From: Agathobaculum sp.
GTDB lineage: Bacteria; Bacillota; Clostridia; Oscillospirales; Butyricicoccaceae
Length of the DNA stretch: 40,870 bases
NCBI RefSeq assembly: GCF_022775115.1
Contig: NZ_JALFLA010000018.1
Span: forward strand, 1-40,870
Reading direction: 5' to 3'
Position 1 is the stretch's first letter. Each line of letters opens with the position of its first letter. This document shows, piece by piece, positions 7,185 through 13,848 of this stretch. The notes beneath the pieces were generated by a model, which was not told the DNA's origin, made no database searches, and worked only from the letters and a program-made list of their open reading frames with translations. Made by a program: the position numbers and the translations under genes.

Positions 7185-7235
7185 GACCGCCACGGCGTTT
7201 GCGGCCGGGGATAGGCGGTTCTTTTTAGCTTGCGA

Positions 7236-7264
7236 TTGACGGATAGGCAATTATCCGATATGCT
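7236..7264 (+). promoter_or_regulatory. internal promoter with dyad operator before the RsbW-like gene
   Basis: TTGACG (7236-7241), a 17-bp spacer and TATGCT (7259-7264). The spacer contains a perfect inverted repeat CGGATA-N6-TATCCG (7240-7257), placed where a repressor or MerR-type activator would bind. A weak terminator-like hairpin ending in TTCTTTTTA (about 7185-7229) lies just upstream. The ATPase gene may therefore be controlled separately from the genes before it. Confidence 0.5.
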
Positions 7265-7305
7265 GGGTACATACACCTTCAAAATGTCATGCAGTGAGAG
7301 GAACG

Positions 7306-7920
7306 ATGGCCATAACTGTTCACGAGAATGTGGATGGAAGCCCGCTGACCCAGAGGCCAGCCGGGCGACTGCTGGCGAGACTGAATGAAAAGAGGCGGCT
7401 GACTGTGGGAGAACTCTGCAAAAAAGTCAAGGCGGATGCGGACGCTTTTGTGGGCGAGTCCGACCGGCATGGCGAAACCACCATGCCGTGCGTCCGGCCC
7501 GAACCGCCGGAAAGTGGAGCCGTGCTGACGGTGGAACCCACGAAGGCGTCTGCCGCCCGGGTGTTGGGCTTTCTGGAAGGGGAGCTGGAAAGGCTGGAAC
7601 TCCCCTTGAGGACAGTCAACCGGCTTATGGTCGCCATGGATGAGATTTACTCCAACATCGTGCGTTACAGCGGCGCGAAGCGCGCCCATGTGCGGTGCGC
7701 TGAGGAAAAGGGCGTGCTGACGCTGACCATCCGGGATGACGGCACACCCTACAACCCGCTGGAGGCCAAGGAGCCGGACGTCACCGCCTGCGCTGAGGGG
7801 CGGGAGATCGGCGGGCTGGGCATCTTCATGGTGCGCAAGATGATGGACAGCGTAGACTATAAGTATGAGGACGGCCATAACATACTGACGCTGGGTTTGC
7901 ATCTTGCAGGGCGGTGTTGA
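7306..7920 (+). CDS. RsbW/SpoIIAB-type anti-sigma serine kinase-like ATPase
   Basis: A 204-residue protein whose C-terminal half (about 75-200) is a GHKL ATPase of the HATPase_c_2 anti-sigma class. The N-box is MVAMDEIYSNIVRY with E113 and N117; the G1 box is DDGTPYNP (144-151); the G2 box is GGLGIFMVRKM (169-179). In the family such proteins bind a sigma factor and phosphorylate a STAS protein on serine. The N-terminal 70 residues are Arg/Lys-rich, match nothing I know and are unusual for the family. ATG 7306 is preferred to GTG 7294 because AGAGGA lies before it. No sigma factor gene is adjacent, so the regulated partner is encoded elsewhere or is not a sigma factor. Confidence 0.82.
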   Translation: MAITVHENVDGSPLTQRPAGRLLARLNEKRRLTVGELCKKVKADADAFVGESDRHGETTMPCVRPEPPESGAVLTVEPTKASAARVLGFLEGELERLELPLRTVNRLMVAMDEIYSNIVRYSGAKRAHVRCAEEKGVLTLTIRDDGTPYNPLEAKEPDVTACAEGREIGGLGIFMVRKMMDSVDYKYEDGHNILTLGLHLAGRC

Positions 7921-7946
7921 CCCATTGTGAGCCATCAGGAGACGGA

Positions 7947-8114
7947 ATGACAACGGTAAGGGGGATAGCGGCCATGCGTAAGAGGACAAAGCGCGCCGCG
8001 GTGTTTTTCGGTCAGCAGTCCTTGGGCAGCGGCGCGGCCTAGCAGGCTCTACCGGTCTGTTTGACCGCGGCAGTCAACGCGGCGGACACAAAGGCGCGCA
8101 AGCCGGTCAAGTAA
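7947..8114 (+). pseudogene. short secreted-protein-like ORF interrupted by TAG
   Basis: AGGAGA precedes ATG 7947, which opens 31 codons (MTTVRGIAAMRKRTKRAAVF...) ending at TAG 8040-8042. The same frame continues as QALPVCLTAAVNAADTKA to TAA at 8112-8114. Read through the TAG, the product would resemble a signal peptide (basic start, hydrophobic stretch ending in Ala-rich residues) with almost no mature part. It is most simply the remnant of a decayed secreted-protein gene. A functional small peptide or amber readthrough is possible but unsupported. It starts 26 bases after the RsbW-like gene. Confidence 0.3.
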
Positions 8115-8129
8115 GAGAAGCGCAGAAAA

Positions 8130-8155
8130 GAGCGTCAGGCGAGTGCCTGACGCTC
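8130..8155. terminator. bidirectional terminator
   Basis: A perfect 11-bp stem (GAGCGTCAGGC/GCCTGACGCTC) with a GAGT loop. It is followed by TTGTTGT on the plus strand and, read on the minus strand, by TTTTCTG. It closes the accessory cassette and the convergent secreted-protein gene. Confidence 0.75.
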
Positions 8156-8175
8156 TTGTTGTGGTTTGCGGATAG

Positions 8176-8814
8176 TTAGAATCCCTCTGCCAGAGCAGCT
8201 TGGTAGGCTTCATTGGCCTGCTTGACCGCAGCAATATCGGCAGCATCGGCCTGTGTCGTGGTCTCATCGATTAGGTGCCAGCGGTCATTATCATCAGGTG
8301 CATAGGCATACAGATGATTCACCCCTGCAGCATCTCGCTTGGCGATGTACAGCAATGCATTATCTGCGCGCAGCAAACCAACCGCACGAGAGTCGCCTGC
8401 GTGTATCCCATAAATGGGGATGATCTCCATAACAATATCCTGCACGACGGTTTCGCATTGTTCGACCATCTCGAGTTGGGTGATAGGAATACGGCGGAAA
8501 TCGGTTAAGTCGAGGCCGAAGGATGCAATGATTGCTTCGTCACGAATAGCCAGCGTTTTAGCTAATTCATCGGACGCTTTTTTCTGTTTATCGCTCATAC
8601 GGCTGCTGGGGAATTCGTACCTATCAACATACCTGCCTGCATCGGCAGGATTACCCATGTCCCGGGCAGTGTCGGCTGTAACACCTGCTTGATGCGCAGC
8701 AGTGGTGCTGCCGGTAATCCATTTTCCCGTAACATTTGCCGTTAAGGCTAATGCACTACAAGCCATGAATGCACCCAGAAGGATGGAACAAAGAGCACGT
8801 TTTCTGAACTTCAT
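8176..8814 (-). CDS. secreted protein of unknown function
   Basis: A 212-residue protein with a clear Sec signal peptide: basic MKFRKR, hydrophobic core about 8-24, probable cleavage after the Ala-rich end near 24-26. The mature part is polar, with a Lys-rich helix (SDKQKKASDELAKTLAIRDE, about 74-93) and a Tyr-rich stretch near 165-175. No conserved enzyme motif or known domain could be recognised. AAGGAG lies correctly before the ATG on the minus strand. The gene stands alone between a bidirectional terminator and an AT-rich promoter region, and converges on the accessory cassette. Its upstream base composition is unlike the core genome and hints at recent acquisition. Function not assigned. 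Confidence 0.7.
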   Translation of the reverse strand: MKFRKRALCSILLGAFMACSALALTANVTGKWITGSTTAAHQAGVTADTARDMGNPADAGRYVDRYEFPSSRMSDKQKKASDELAKTLAIRDEAIIASFGLDLTDFRRIPITQLEMVEQCETVVQDIVMEIIPIYGIHAGDSRAVGLLRADNALLYIAKRDAAGVNHLYAYAPDDNDRWHLIDETTTQADAADIAAVKQANEAYQAALAEGF

Positions 8815-8901
8815 TGATGATCAACTCCTTCTCTTGATGTGGGTGAATATAGTATGGGTGAGTACATCAAAGATAAGCCAGTAATAGCGTATCTTTACTG
8901 C

Positions 8902-8930
8902 ATAGTAAAATAAGTCTATATATTTGTCAA
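8902..8930 (-). promoter_or_regulatory. promoter of the secreted-protein gene
   Basis: On the minus strand TTGACA (8930-8925), 17-bp spacer, TACTAT (8907-8902). The region 8815-9030 is strongly AT-rich and contains no gene. Confidence 0.6.
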
Positions 8931-9059
8931 TTATTCATGAAATAGTTTGGGTGATATTTCTTTTAAAGTATCAAAATCCACACTAAACCCACAAACTACT
9001 GACAAAAAATAGACTAACATTTTGCCCTTTTACCCATTGCTTCGTCACGAAGGAGGCGG

Positions 9060-9464
9060 TCACACCGCGCCGAAAAACCGCCGTATCTCGATCTCCGCGT
9101 TCTCGGGCGAGTCCGAGCCGTGGATGATGTTGAACGTGGTCGAGCAGGCGAGGTCGCCGCGGATGGTGCCGGGCAGGGCATTTTCGTTCTTGGTCGGGCC
9201 CATCAGCGTGCGCATACCCGCGATGACATTCTCCCCCTCGACGACCATGGCGACCACTGGGCCGCTCGTCATGTATTCAACGGTCGCGGGGAAGAAGGGC
9301 ATATCGACGATATGCGCATAATGCTCACGCAGGATCGGTTCGTCCAGCCGCAGCGTTTTCATCTGCGTGATGCGGTAGCCCTTGCGCTCAATGCGGGTGA
9401 TGATCTCGCCGGCCAAGCCGCGCTGCAAGGCGTCCGGCTTGAGCATGATATAGGTTCTTTCCAT
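9060..9464 (-). CDS. ndk: nucleoside diphosphate kinase
   Basis: A 134-residue NDK transferring the ATP gamma-phosphate to nucleoside diphosphates through a histidine. MERTYIMLKPDALQRGL at the start and the active-site block NIIHGSDSPENAEIEI near the C-terminus are diagnostic; the phospho-histidine is the His of IIHGSDS. Length matches the short bacterial form. AGGAGGGA is correctly placed before the ATG on the minus strand. It is a single gene, divergent from the dnaD-like gene 235 bp away. Confidence 0.96.
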   Translation of the reverse strand: MERTYIMLKPDALQRGLAGEIITRIERKGYRITQMKTLRLDEPILREHYAHIVDMPFFPATVEYMTSGPVVAMVVEGENVIAGMRTLMGPTKNENALPGTIRGDLACSTTFNIIHGSDSPENAEIEIRRFFGAV

Positions 9465-9699
9465 CGGTATCGTTCCCTCCTGATTTTTTTCGGCAGGGCA
9501 GCCCGGCGGCGCCAGCCGGTGAATGCGATATCTATACTATAAAGCAGGCGCGCAGGGAATACAAGAGAAGATTGCCGTATTTTGGCAGACAATGCCCCTT
9601 TGTTTGCAATGGTTTTTGTTTCAGGTGAGAGACTTCTTTTTTTTTCGCTTTCGTTATGCTATAATAAACGGACATCGACGCAGAAAGGACGGTAACGCC

Positions 9700-10662
9700 A
9701 TGCCACTTCTCAACCGACTGCCCGAGGGCGAGCTGCGCGTCGCGTACTGCGATATGCTGGACAAGCTGATCGCAGTCGGTGACGGGGACGCGGCGTTGCT
9801 GTATCTGTATATCCTGCGCCACGGCGGCGTGCGGGATGAGCGCGAAGCCGCGCGCGCGTTGCAGCTTTCGGCCGCGCGCATGGAACGCGCGCTGTTCACG
9901 ATAAACGGCCTGACCGCGCCCGCCGCGCCGCCCCCGGCGGCGGACAAGCCCGCGCAGCCGCCGCAGTACACGGTAGACGAGCTGCGCCGCGCGCGGACGG
10001 ACGACCACTGTTTTGCCGCGGTCTGCCAAGCGGCCGAGGAGACGCTGGGACGCACGCTGACCGAAGGGCAGCTGCGCTGCCTGCTGACCGCCTATGACCA
10101 TCTGGGGCTGGATGCGGGTGCGATCATCGAGCTGCTGGCCTTTTTGAAAAAGGAAAAGGGCGCGGTGCGTCTGGCCGATATCCGGCGCGAGACCAACCGT
10201 TGGGCGGATATGGGCATCCTGTCCGCGCAGGACGCGCAGGCATACCTGACGCGCCGCGCCAACGAAAAGCCGCTGAGCGAGGCGATCTACAAGGCGCTTG
10301 CGGCTGACCCGGCACAGCCCGCGCCCAAGGAGCAGCGCGTGTGCAGCTTTGCGCTGGCGCATGGCTTCCCGCCCGAGGCCGTGGCGCTCGCCGTGCGGCG
10401 CACCGAGCGGCAGCAGGGGCACAAAAGCCTTGATTACACGCTGGGCATTCTCCGCCGGTGGGACGAGGCGGGTATACATACGGAGAGTGAGATCACCGCG
10501 CTTGAGCCGGAAAGCCGCGCGGGGGTATCCAAGGCCGTTGGACAGACGGCCGCGCAGCCGACCGACGCCGCCACACTCGCCGCGTGGGAGCAGCAGTGGC
10601 AGGAAAACCACCGCAAAGAGATAAGACGCAGAAGATTGGAGGCCGAAGCCAATGGCCTATGA
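9700..10662 (+). CDS. DnaD-domain replication initiation protein
   Basis: A 320-residue protein of the DnaD/DnaB (DDBH) family, which remodels oriC DNA and helps load the replicative helicase in Firmicutes. The DDBH2-type repeats are around residues 105-265. The hallmark YxxxIxxxW motif reads YTLGILRRW (about 247-255), followed by GIHT. The N-terminus (1-75) resembles a small winged-helix segment. ATG 9700 is chosen after AGAAAGGA; longer in-frame extensions run into the promoter, where TATAAT lies at 9660-9665. It overlaps the dnaI-like gene by 11 bases, the usual DnaD-DnaI pairing in Clostridia. Confidence 0.85.
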   Translation: MPLLNRLPEGELRVAYCDMLDKLIAVGDGDAALLYLYILRHGGVRDEREAARALQLSAARMERALFTINGLTAPAAPPPAADKPAQPPQYTVDELRRARTDDHCFAAVCQAAEETLGRTLTEGQLRCLLTAYDHLGLDAGAIIELLAFLKKEKGAVRLADIRRETNRWADMGILSAQDAQAYLTRRANEKPLSEAIYKALAADPAQPAPKEQRVCSFALAHGFPPEAVALAVRRTERQQGHKSLDYTLGILRRWDEAGIHTESEITALEPESRAGVSKAVGQTAAQPTDAATLAAWEQQWQENHRKEIRRRRLEAEANGL

Positions 10663-11644
10663 TAAAAAGGTGCTCGCCGCTGCCCGCCGCGCGCTCGAGC
10701 GCGACCGCGCCGCCCACGCCGAGCAGCTCGAGGCGCGCCGCCGCGATGTGTATGCGCGCGCACCGCGCATCCGCGCGATCGACCGCAGCCTTTCGTCGAC
10801 CGCTGCCGCCGTGCTCAAGGCGGCGATGGAGTCGGGCGGTGACCCGACCGCCGCGATCGAGCGGCTGCGCGACCAAAACCTGGCTCTGCAAGCCGAGCGC
10901 GCGGCGCTGCTCGGGCAACTCGGCCTGCCGGAGGACTACCTGACCGACCGGCCGCTGTGCGCGAAATGCGGGGACACCGGCTACGACGGCGGCGCGGTGT
11001 GCAGCTGTGTCAAGGCGCGCTATGCAAAGCTGCTCAAGGAGCAGCTTTCGGCCATGCTGCCGGTGCGCGACCAGAATTTCGACGCATTCCGGCTGGACTA
11101 TTATCCTGACCGGCGGGACGCCCGCTTGGGGGACTCGCCGCGCGAGCTGATGGCCGACCATTTGTTCGAGTGCAAGGAATACGCCAAGCGGTTTGGGGCG
11201 GACGCGCCCAATCTGCTGTTTTACGGCTCGACCGGACTGGGCAAGACCTTTCTGTCCGCCTGCATCGCGGAAACGGTGTCGGGGCGCGGCTTTTCGGTCG
11301 CATATGATACGGCGATCAACATCGTCGCCTCGTATGAGACGATCAAGTTCGGCAGCGGGGACGGCGAGGCCGCGGCCGAACGCATCGCGCGCTACGAGCG
11401 CGCCGACCTGCTCATCATCGACGATATGGGCACCGAGATGGGCACGGCGTTCACGGTGTCTGCGCTGTATAATCTCATCAACATCCGCCTGATGGCAAAG
11501 CGCCCGATGATCGTCAACACCAACCTGCTGCCCGAAGCGCTGGCCGATAAGTATTCGCCCGCCGTTGCCTCGCGCTTGCGGGGTGAGTTTCAGGCGATGC
11601 AGTTCGTCGGTGAGGATATCCGCCTGAAGAAAAAAGGGATGTAA
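10652..11644 (+). CDS. DnaI/DnaC-like helicase loader ATPase
   Basis: A 330-residue AAA+ ATPase of the DnaC/DnaI/IstB group. The N-terminal third is a charged helical region, then a Cys-containing module (LCAKCGDTGYDGG, then CSC, about 107-122) typical of DnaI-type loaders. Walker A is GSTGLGKTF (about 191-199) and Walker B LLIIDDMGTE (about 253-262). The last segment includes the arginine-finger region ASRLRGEF. It is translated from an ATG inside the end of the dnaD-like gene, with GGAGG 11 bases upstream. The family loads the replicative helicase. A transposon IstB is excluded by the DnaD neighbour and the Cys module. Confidence 0.88.
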   Translation: MAYDKKVLAAARRALERDRAAHAEQLEARRRDVYARAPRIRAIDRSLSSTAAAVLKAAMESGGDPTAAIERLRDQNLALQAERAALLGQLGLPEDYLTDRPLCAKCGDTGYDGGAVCSCVKARYAKLLKEQLSAMLPVRDQNFDAFRLDYYPDRRDARLGDSPRELMADHLFECKEYAKRFGADAPNLLFYGSTGLGKTFLSACIAETVSGRGFSVAYDTAINIVASYETIKFGSGDGEAAAERIARYERADLLIIDDMGTEMGTAFTVSALYNLINIRLMAKRPMIVNTNLLPEALADKYSPAVASRLRGEFQAMQFVGEDIRLKKKGM

Positions 11645-11683
11645 AGCGAACACCTGGCTTTGGGGCGCAGCCTAAACAATTCT

Positions 11684-11737
11684 TTCACAAGCTGTTCAAA
11701 GATCGTTCACACATCGCGGCCGGACACGCGGTATACT
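11684..11737 (+). promoter_or_regulatory. sRNA-A promoter with three TTCA half-sites
   Basis: TTCACA (11684), TTCAAA (11695) and TTCACA (11706) are direct repeats exactly 11 bp apart. The last ends 20 bp before the -10 TATACT (11732-11737). There is no normal -35. The geometry is typical of OmpR-family response regulator activation and is identical to the htrA promoter at 23507. Confidence 0.75.
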
Positions 11738-11743
11738 GAATGC

Positions 11744-11870
11744 GTCGGCAAGGGAAGCCGCAAGCCCACGCCGGCAGCCTACCGATCTCTTATTTCTCTT
11801 TTACCCTTTTTACTTGTGAACCGACGGAAAAGACCTGCTTTCCTTCCCCCATGGAATGCGGGTCTTTTCC
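11744..11870 (+). ncRNA. tandem small RNA, copy A
   Basis: A predicted RNA of about 127 nt. A 5' hairpin (GTCGGC...GCCGGC) encloses AAGGGAAGCCGCAAGCCC. A pyrimidine-rich single strand follows (11785-11810). The 3' terminator stem is GGAAAAGACCTG/CGGGTCTTTTCC. With the inner TCC/GGA pairing, the loop is TTCCCCCAT. The loop matches those of copies B and C although the stem sequence does not. No credible ORF lies inside. The C-rich loop could pair with Shine-Dalgarno sequences, as in RsaE- and FsrA-type sRNAs. Confidence 0.6.
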
Positions 11871-11899
11871 CATACGGCAAAGAAGTTCGTCAAAAAAGA

Positions 11900-11953
11900 T
11901 TCATAAGTTATTCAAAAGTTGTTCATATATTGTGCGCTGCGATGCGCTATACT
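11900..11953 (+). promoter_or_regulatory. sRNA-B promoter with three TTCA half-sites
   Basis: TTCATA (11900), TTCAAA (11911) and TTCATA (11922) lie 11 bp apart, then 20 bp to TATACT (11948-11953). Same geometry as copies A and C and htrA. Confidence 0.75.
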
Positions 11954-11959
11954 GATAAC

Positions 11960-12103
11960 GCCAAGGAGGAACCGCTCTCCTCTAAAAGCACAGTTTGGAT
12001 ACACCTTTTTTCCCCCTTTCTTTCTTTTTCAACTCCTTTTTGCCCTCCGCAGGAGGGGAAGGGCGTCCGTCTCTGTTTCCCCCACAGAGACGGGCGTTTT
12101 TTT
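11960..12103 (+). ncRNA. tandem small RNA, copy B
   Basis: A predicted RNA of about 144 nt. The 5' hairpin is different from A and C (AGGAG/CTCCT around AACCGCT). A long C/T-rich stretch follows (about 12005-12045). The terminator stem CGTCCGTCTCTG/CAGAGACGGGCG has the loop TTTCCCCCA and ends in seven T. It is the most typical intrinsic terminator of the three. Most divergent copy, but promoter layout and loop are conserved. Confidence 0.6.
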
Positions 12104-12149
12104 ACTTTGTCGTGTGCGTAGGAGAAGCGGGGCGGCGGGAAACAAAACC

Positions 12150-12203
12150 TTCACAGCATGTTAAAAGTCTATTCACACATTGCCCGCGGCCGGGCGGTAT
12201 ACT
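12150..12203 (+). promoter_or_regulatory. sRNA-C promoter with three TTCA-like half-sites
   Basis: TTCACA (12150), TTAAAA (12161) and TTCACA (12172) lie 11 bp apart, then 20 bp to TATACT (12198-12203). Confidence 0.72.
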
Positions 12204-12209
12204 GGAATA

Positions 12210-12350
12210 CGTCAGCAAGGGAAGCCGCAAACCCGGGCTGACGGCCTACCGATCTTTTATTTCTCTTTTTTACCCCTTTCTTTCTAATTTTATGTAGTAA
12301 CCGGCAAAGAGCCGTTGTCTCGTTTCCCCCACGAGGCAACGGCTCTTTGC
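12210..12350 (+). ncRNA. tandem small RNA, copy C
   Basis: A predicted RNA of about 141 nt. The 5' hairpin GTCAGC/GCTGAC keeps the loop AAGGGAAGCCGCAAACCC of copy A, with a compensatory base-pair change in the stem. The same CCTACCGATCT and TTATTTCTCTTTT segments follow. The terminator stem GCAAAGAGCCGTTGTCTCG pairs across the loop TTTCCCCCA. No long T run follows, but CTCTTTGC forms the 3' arm. The 3' end lies 20 bases from the convergent sodC stop codon. Confidence 0.6.
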
Positions 12351-12369
12351 ATTGGCCTTACCGGGCGGC

Positions 12370-12861
12370 TTACTGCTCGGACGGCGTGATGACCCCGCAG
12401 GCCATCTTGCCGTTGGCGTTGCCGGACGGCTGGGTGGTGAAGTCATCCAGCTTTTCGTGCAGGATGACCGTGCGCCCGAGCACGTCGCGCACGCGGAAGC
12501 GGTCGGTCAGCACGGCCATCCACGCCGTGCCCGCCCGCGTGGCGAACAGCGGCGGCAGGTCGCCCGCGTGGTATGGATGCTGGCAGCCGCCGGGGTTGTA
12601 GTGCGCGCCCGCACCGGCGAAGCGGTCGGCGGCGTTGCCTGTGCAGCTGCGCCCCTCGTGGATGTGTAGGGCGAAGATCGGCTGCGCGCAGGCCATGCGT
12701 GTAACGGGCAGGCCGCGCATGGCCGCGGTGATCAGCACGCCCTGCTGCGTTTGGTAAAAGGACACCGTTCCCTCGGCGCGCTCGCCGCGCACCACGGCGG
12801 CTGCGTCGGGCCGGCGGTTGGTGATGATGGATGCAAAAAATTGAGAATTGTTCAGTGTCAT
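12370..12861 (-). CDS. sodC: Cu/Zn superoxide dismutase
   Basis: A 163-residue SodC-family protein that dismutates superoxide. Metal ligands are all visible: H66 and H68 (HIHEG), bridging H87 (GAHYNP), H95, H98 and D101 (HPYHAGD), and H135 (ILHEKLDDF). The disulfide cysteines C73 and C155 (MACGVI) are present. There is no signal peptide, so it should be cytosolic, unusual compared with periplasmic or lipoprotein SodC of Gram-negatives. GGAGG is seven bases before the ATG on the minus strand. It is a single gene converging on the sRNA array and divergent from mrp. Confidence 0.92.
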   Translation of the reverse strand: MTLNNSQFFASIITNRRPDAAAVVRGERAEGTVSFYQTQQGVLITAAMRGLPVTRMACAQPIFALHIHEGRSCTGNAADRFAGAGAHYNPGGCQHPYHAGDLPPLFATRAGTAWMAVLTDRFRVRDVLGRTVILHEKLDDFTTQPSGNANGKMACGVITPSEQ

Positions 12862-12904
12862 GATTGATACCTCCGTAAATCAGCCTATGCGCCGCCGATT
12901 GCTC

Positions 12905-12988
12905 TTGCGAAAGCCGTGCAGATGCGCTATACTGAAATCCAAGGCGGCGCTGGCCGCTCCGATGGGGGCGGCAGGCACGGCCGCCTTG
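12905..12988 (+). promoter_or_regulatory. mrp promoter and structured 5' leader
   Basis: TTGCGA (12905-12910), 17-bp spacer, TATACT (12928-12933). The transcript begins at about 12940, where a perfect 9-bp stem CAAGGCGGC/GCCGCCTTG (12940-12948 with 12980-12988) encloses a second GCCGC/GCGGC hairpin. No terminator follows and the gene starts 41 bases later. It could be a regulatory leader or an mRNA-stabilising hairpin. Confidence 0.5.
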
Positions 12989-13029
12989 TGTTTGGATATT
13001 TCTTATAGATAGCAAGGAGTTGTTTTAAT

Positions 13030-13848
13030 ATGGGTTGCTCGCATAATTGCAGTTCGTGCTCAGCCGGCTGCGGCAGCGAAAAGAGCCTGAAGGTGGCTGC
13101 CAATCCCGCTGCAAAAATAAAGAAGGTCATCGGCGTCGTATCCGGCAAGGGCGGCGTGGGCAAAAGCCTGCTGACCTCGATGATGGCCGTCGGTCTGACC
13201 CGCAAGGGCTACACCTGCGGCATTCTGGACGCCGATATCACCGGCCCGTCCATCCCTAAGGCCTTCGGCGTGCATGACCAGCTGGAGGGCTGCGAGGAGG
13301 GCATCCTGCCCGCGCGCAGCGAGGGCGGTGTGCAGATGATCTCGATCAATCTGGTGCTCAAAAATCCGGACGACCCGGTCATTTACCGCGGGCCGATCAT
13401 CGCGGAGACTGTCAAGCAGTTCTGGGCGGACGTGGTATGGGACGATGTGGACTACCTGTTCATCGACATGCCGCCCGGCACGGGCGACGTGCCGCTGACG
13501 GTGTTCCAGTCCCTGCCGGTGGACGGCATTCTGGTTGTCACCTCGCCGCAGGATCTGGTCTCGATGATCGTCGGTAAGGCGGTCAAGATGGCCAAGATGA
13601 TGGATGTGCCGGTCGTCGGCATCGTGGAAAATTACAGCTACTTTGAATGCCCGGACTGCGGCAAGCAGGTCGCGCTTTTTGGGCAGAGCAAGGCGGACGA
13701 GGTCGCCGCGCAGTACGAGCTGCCCGTGCTGGCAAAGCTGCCGATCGACCCCGCGCTGGCCGCGGCGGTGGACGCGGGCAAGATCGAGGACGTTAAGCTG
13801 CCCGCGCCGCTCTCAGGCGCGCTGGCGGCGGTTGAGGAGCTGCGATGA
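13030..13848 (+). CDS. mrp: Mrp/NBP35 family Fe-S carrier ATPase
   Basis: A 272-residue P-loop ATPase of the Mrp/NBP35/ApbC group, which carries and inserts iron-sulfur clusters. An N-terminal cysteine cluster (C3, C7, C10, C14) resembles the NBP35 ferredoxin-like motif. The deviant Walker A SGKGGVGKS spans 38-46, then the DADITGPS switch region and MPPGTGD. The C-terminal CPDC supplies the bridging-cluster cysteines. GCAAGGAG precedes the ATG. The stop overlaps the next ATG by four bases, so the NifX-like gene is coupled. Confidence 0.92.
   Translation: MGCSHNCSSCSAGCGSEKSLKVAANPAAKIKKVIGVVSGKGGVGKSLLTSMMAVGLTRKGYTCGILDADITGPSIPKAFGVHDQLEGCEEGILPARSEGGVQMISINLVLKNPDDPVIYRGPIIAETVKQFWADVVWDDVDYLFIDMPPGTGDVPLTVFQSLPVDGILVVTSPQDLVSMIVGKAVKMAKMMDVPVVGIVENYSYFECPDCGKQVALFGQSKADEVAAQYELPVLAKLPIDPALAAAVDAGKIEDVKLPAPLSGALAAVEELR

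Larger units (their letters stand above)
11684..12350 (+). repeat. three diverged tandem copies of a promoter-sRNA-terminator unit
   Basis: The units start at 11684, 11900 and 12150. A and C are closest; B keeps only the promoter layout, pyrimidine tract and terminator loop. Conservation is confined to the half-sites, the -10, the 5' hairpin loop (A and C) and the terminator loop, which suggests selection on function rather than recent duplication. Confidence 0.65.

Noticed and set aside
11684-12350. CRISPR array or minisatellite
   Set aside because: The three units are over 200 bp long, diverged, and each has a promoter and terminator. Repeat and spacer lengths do not fit CRISPR.
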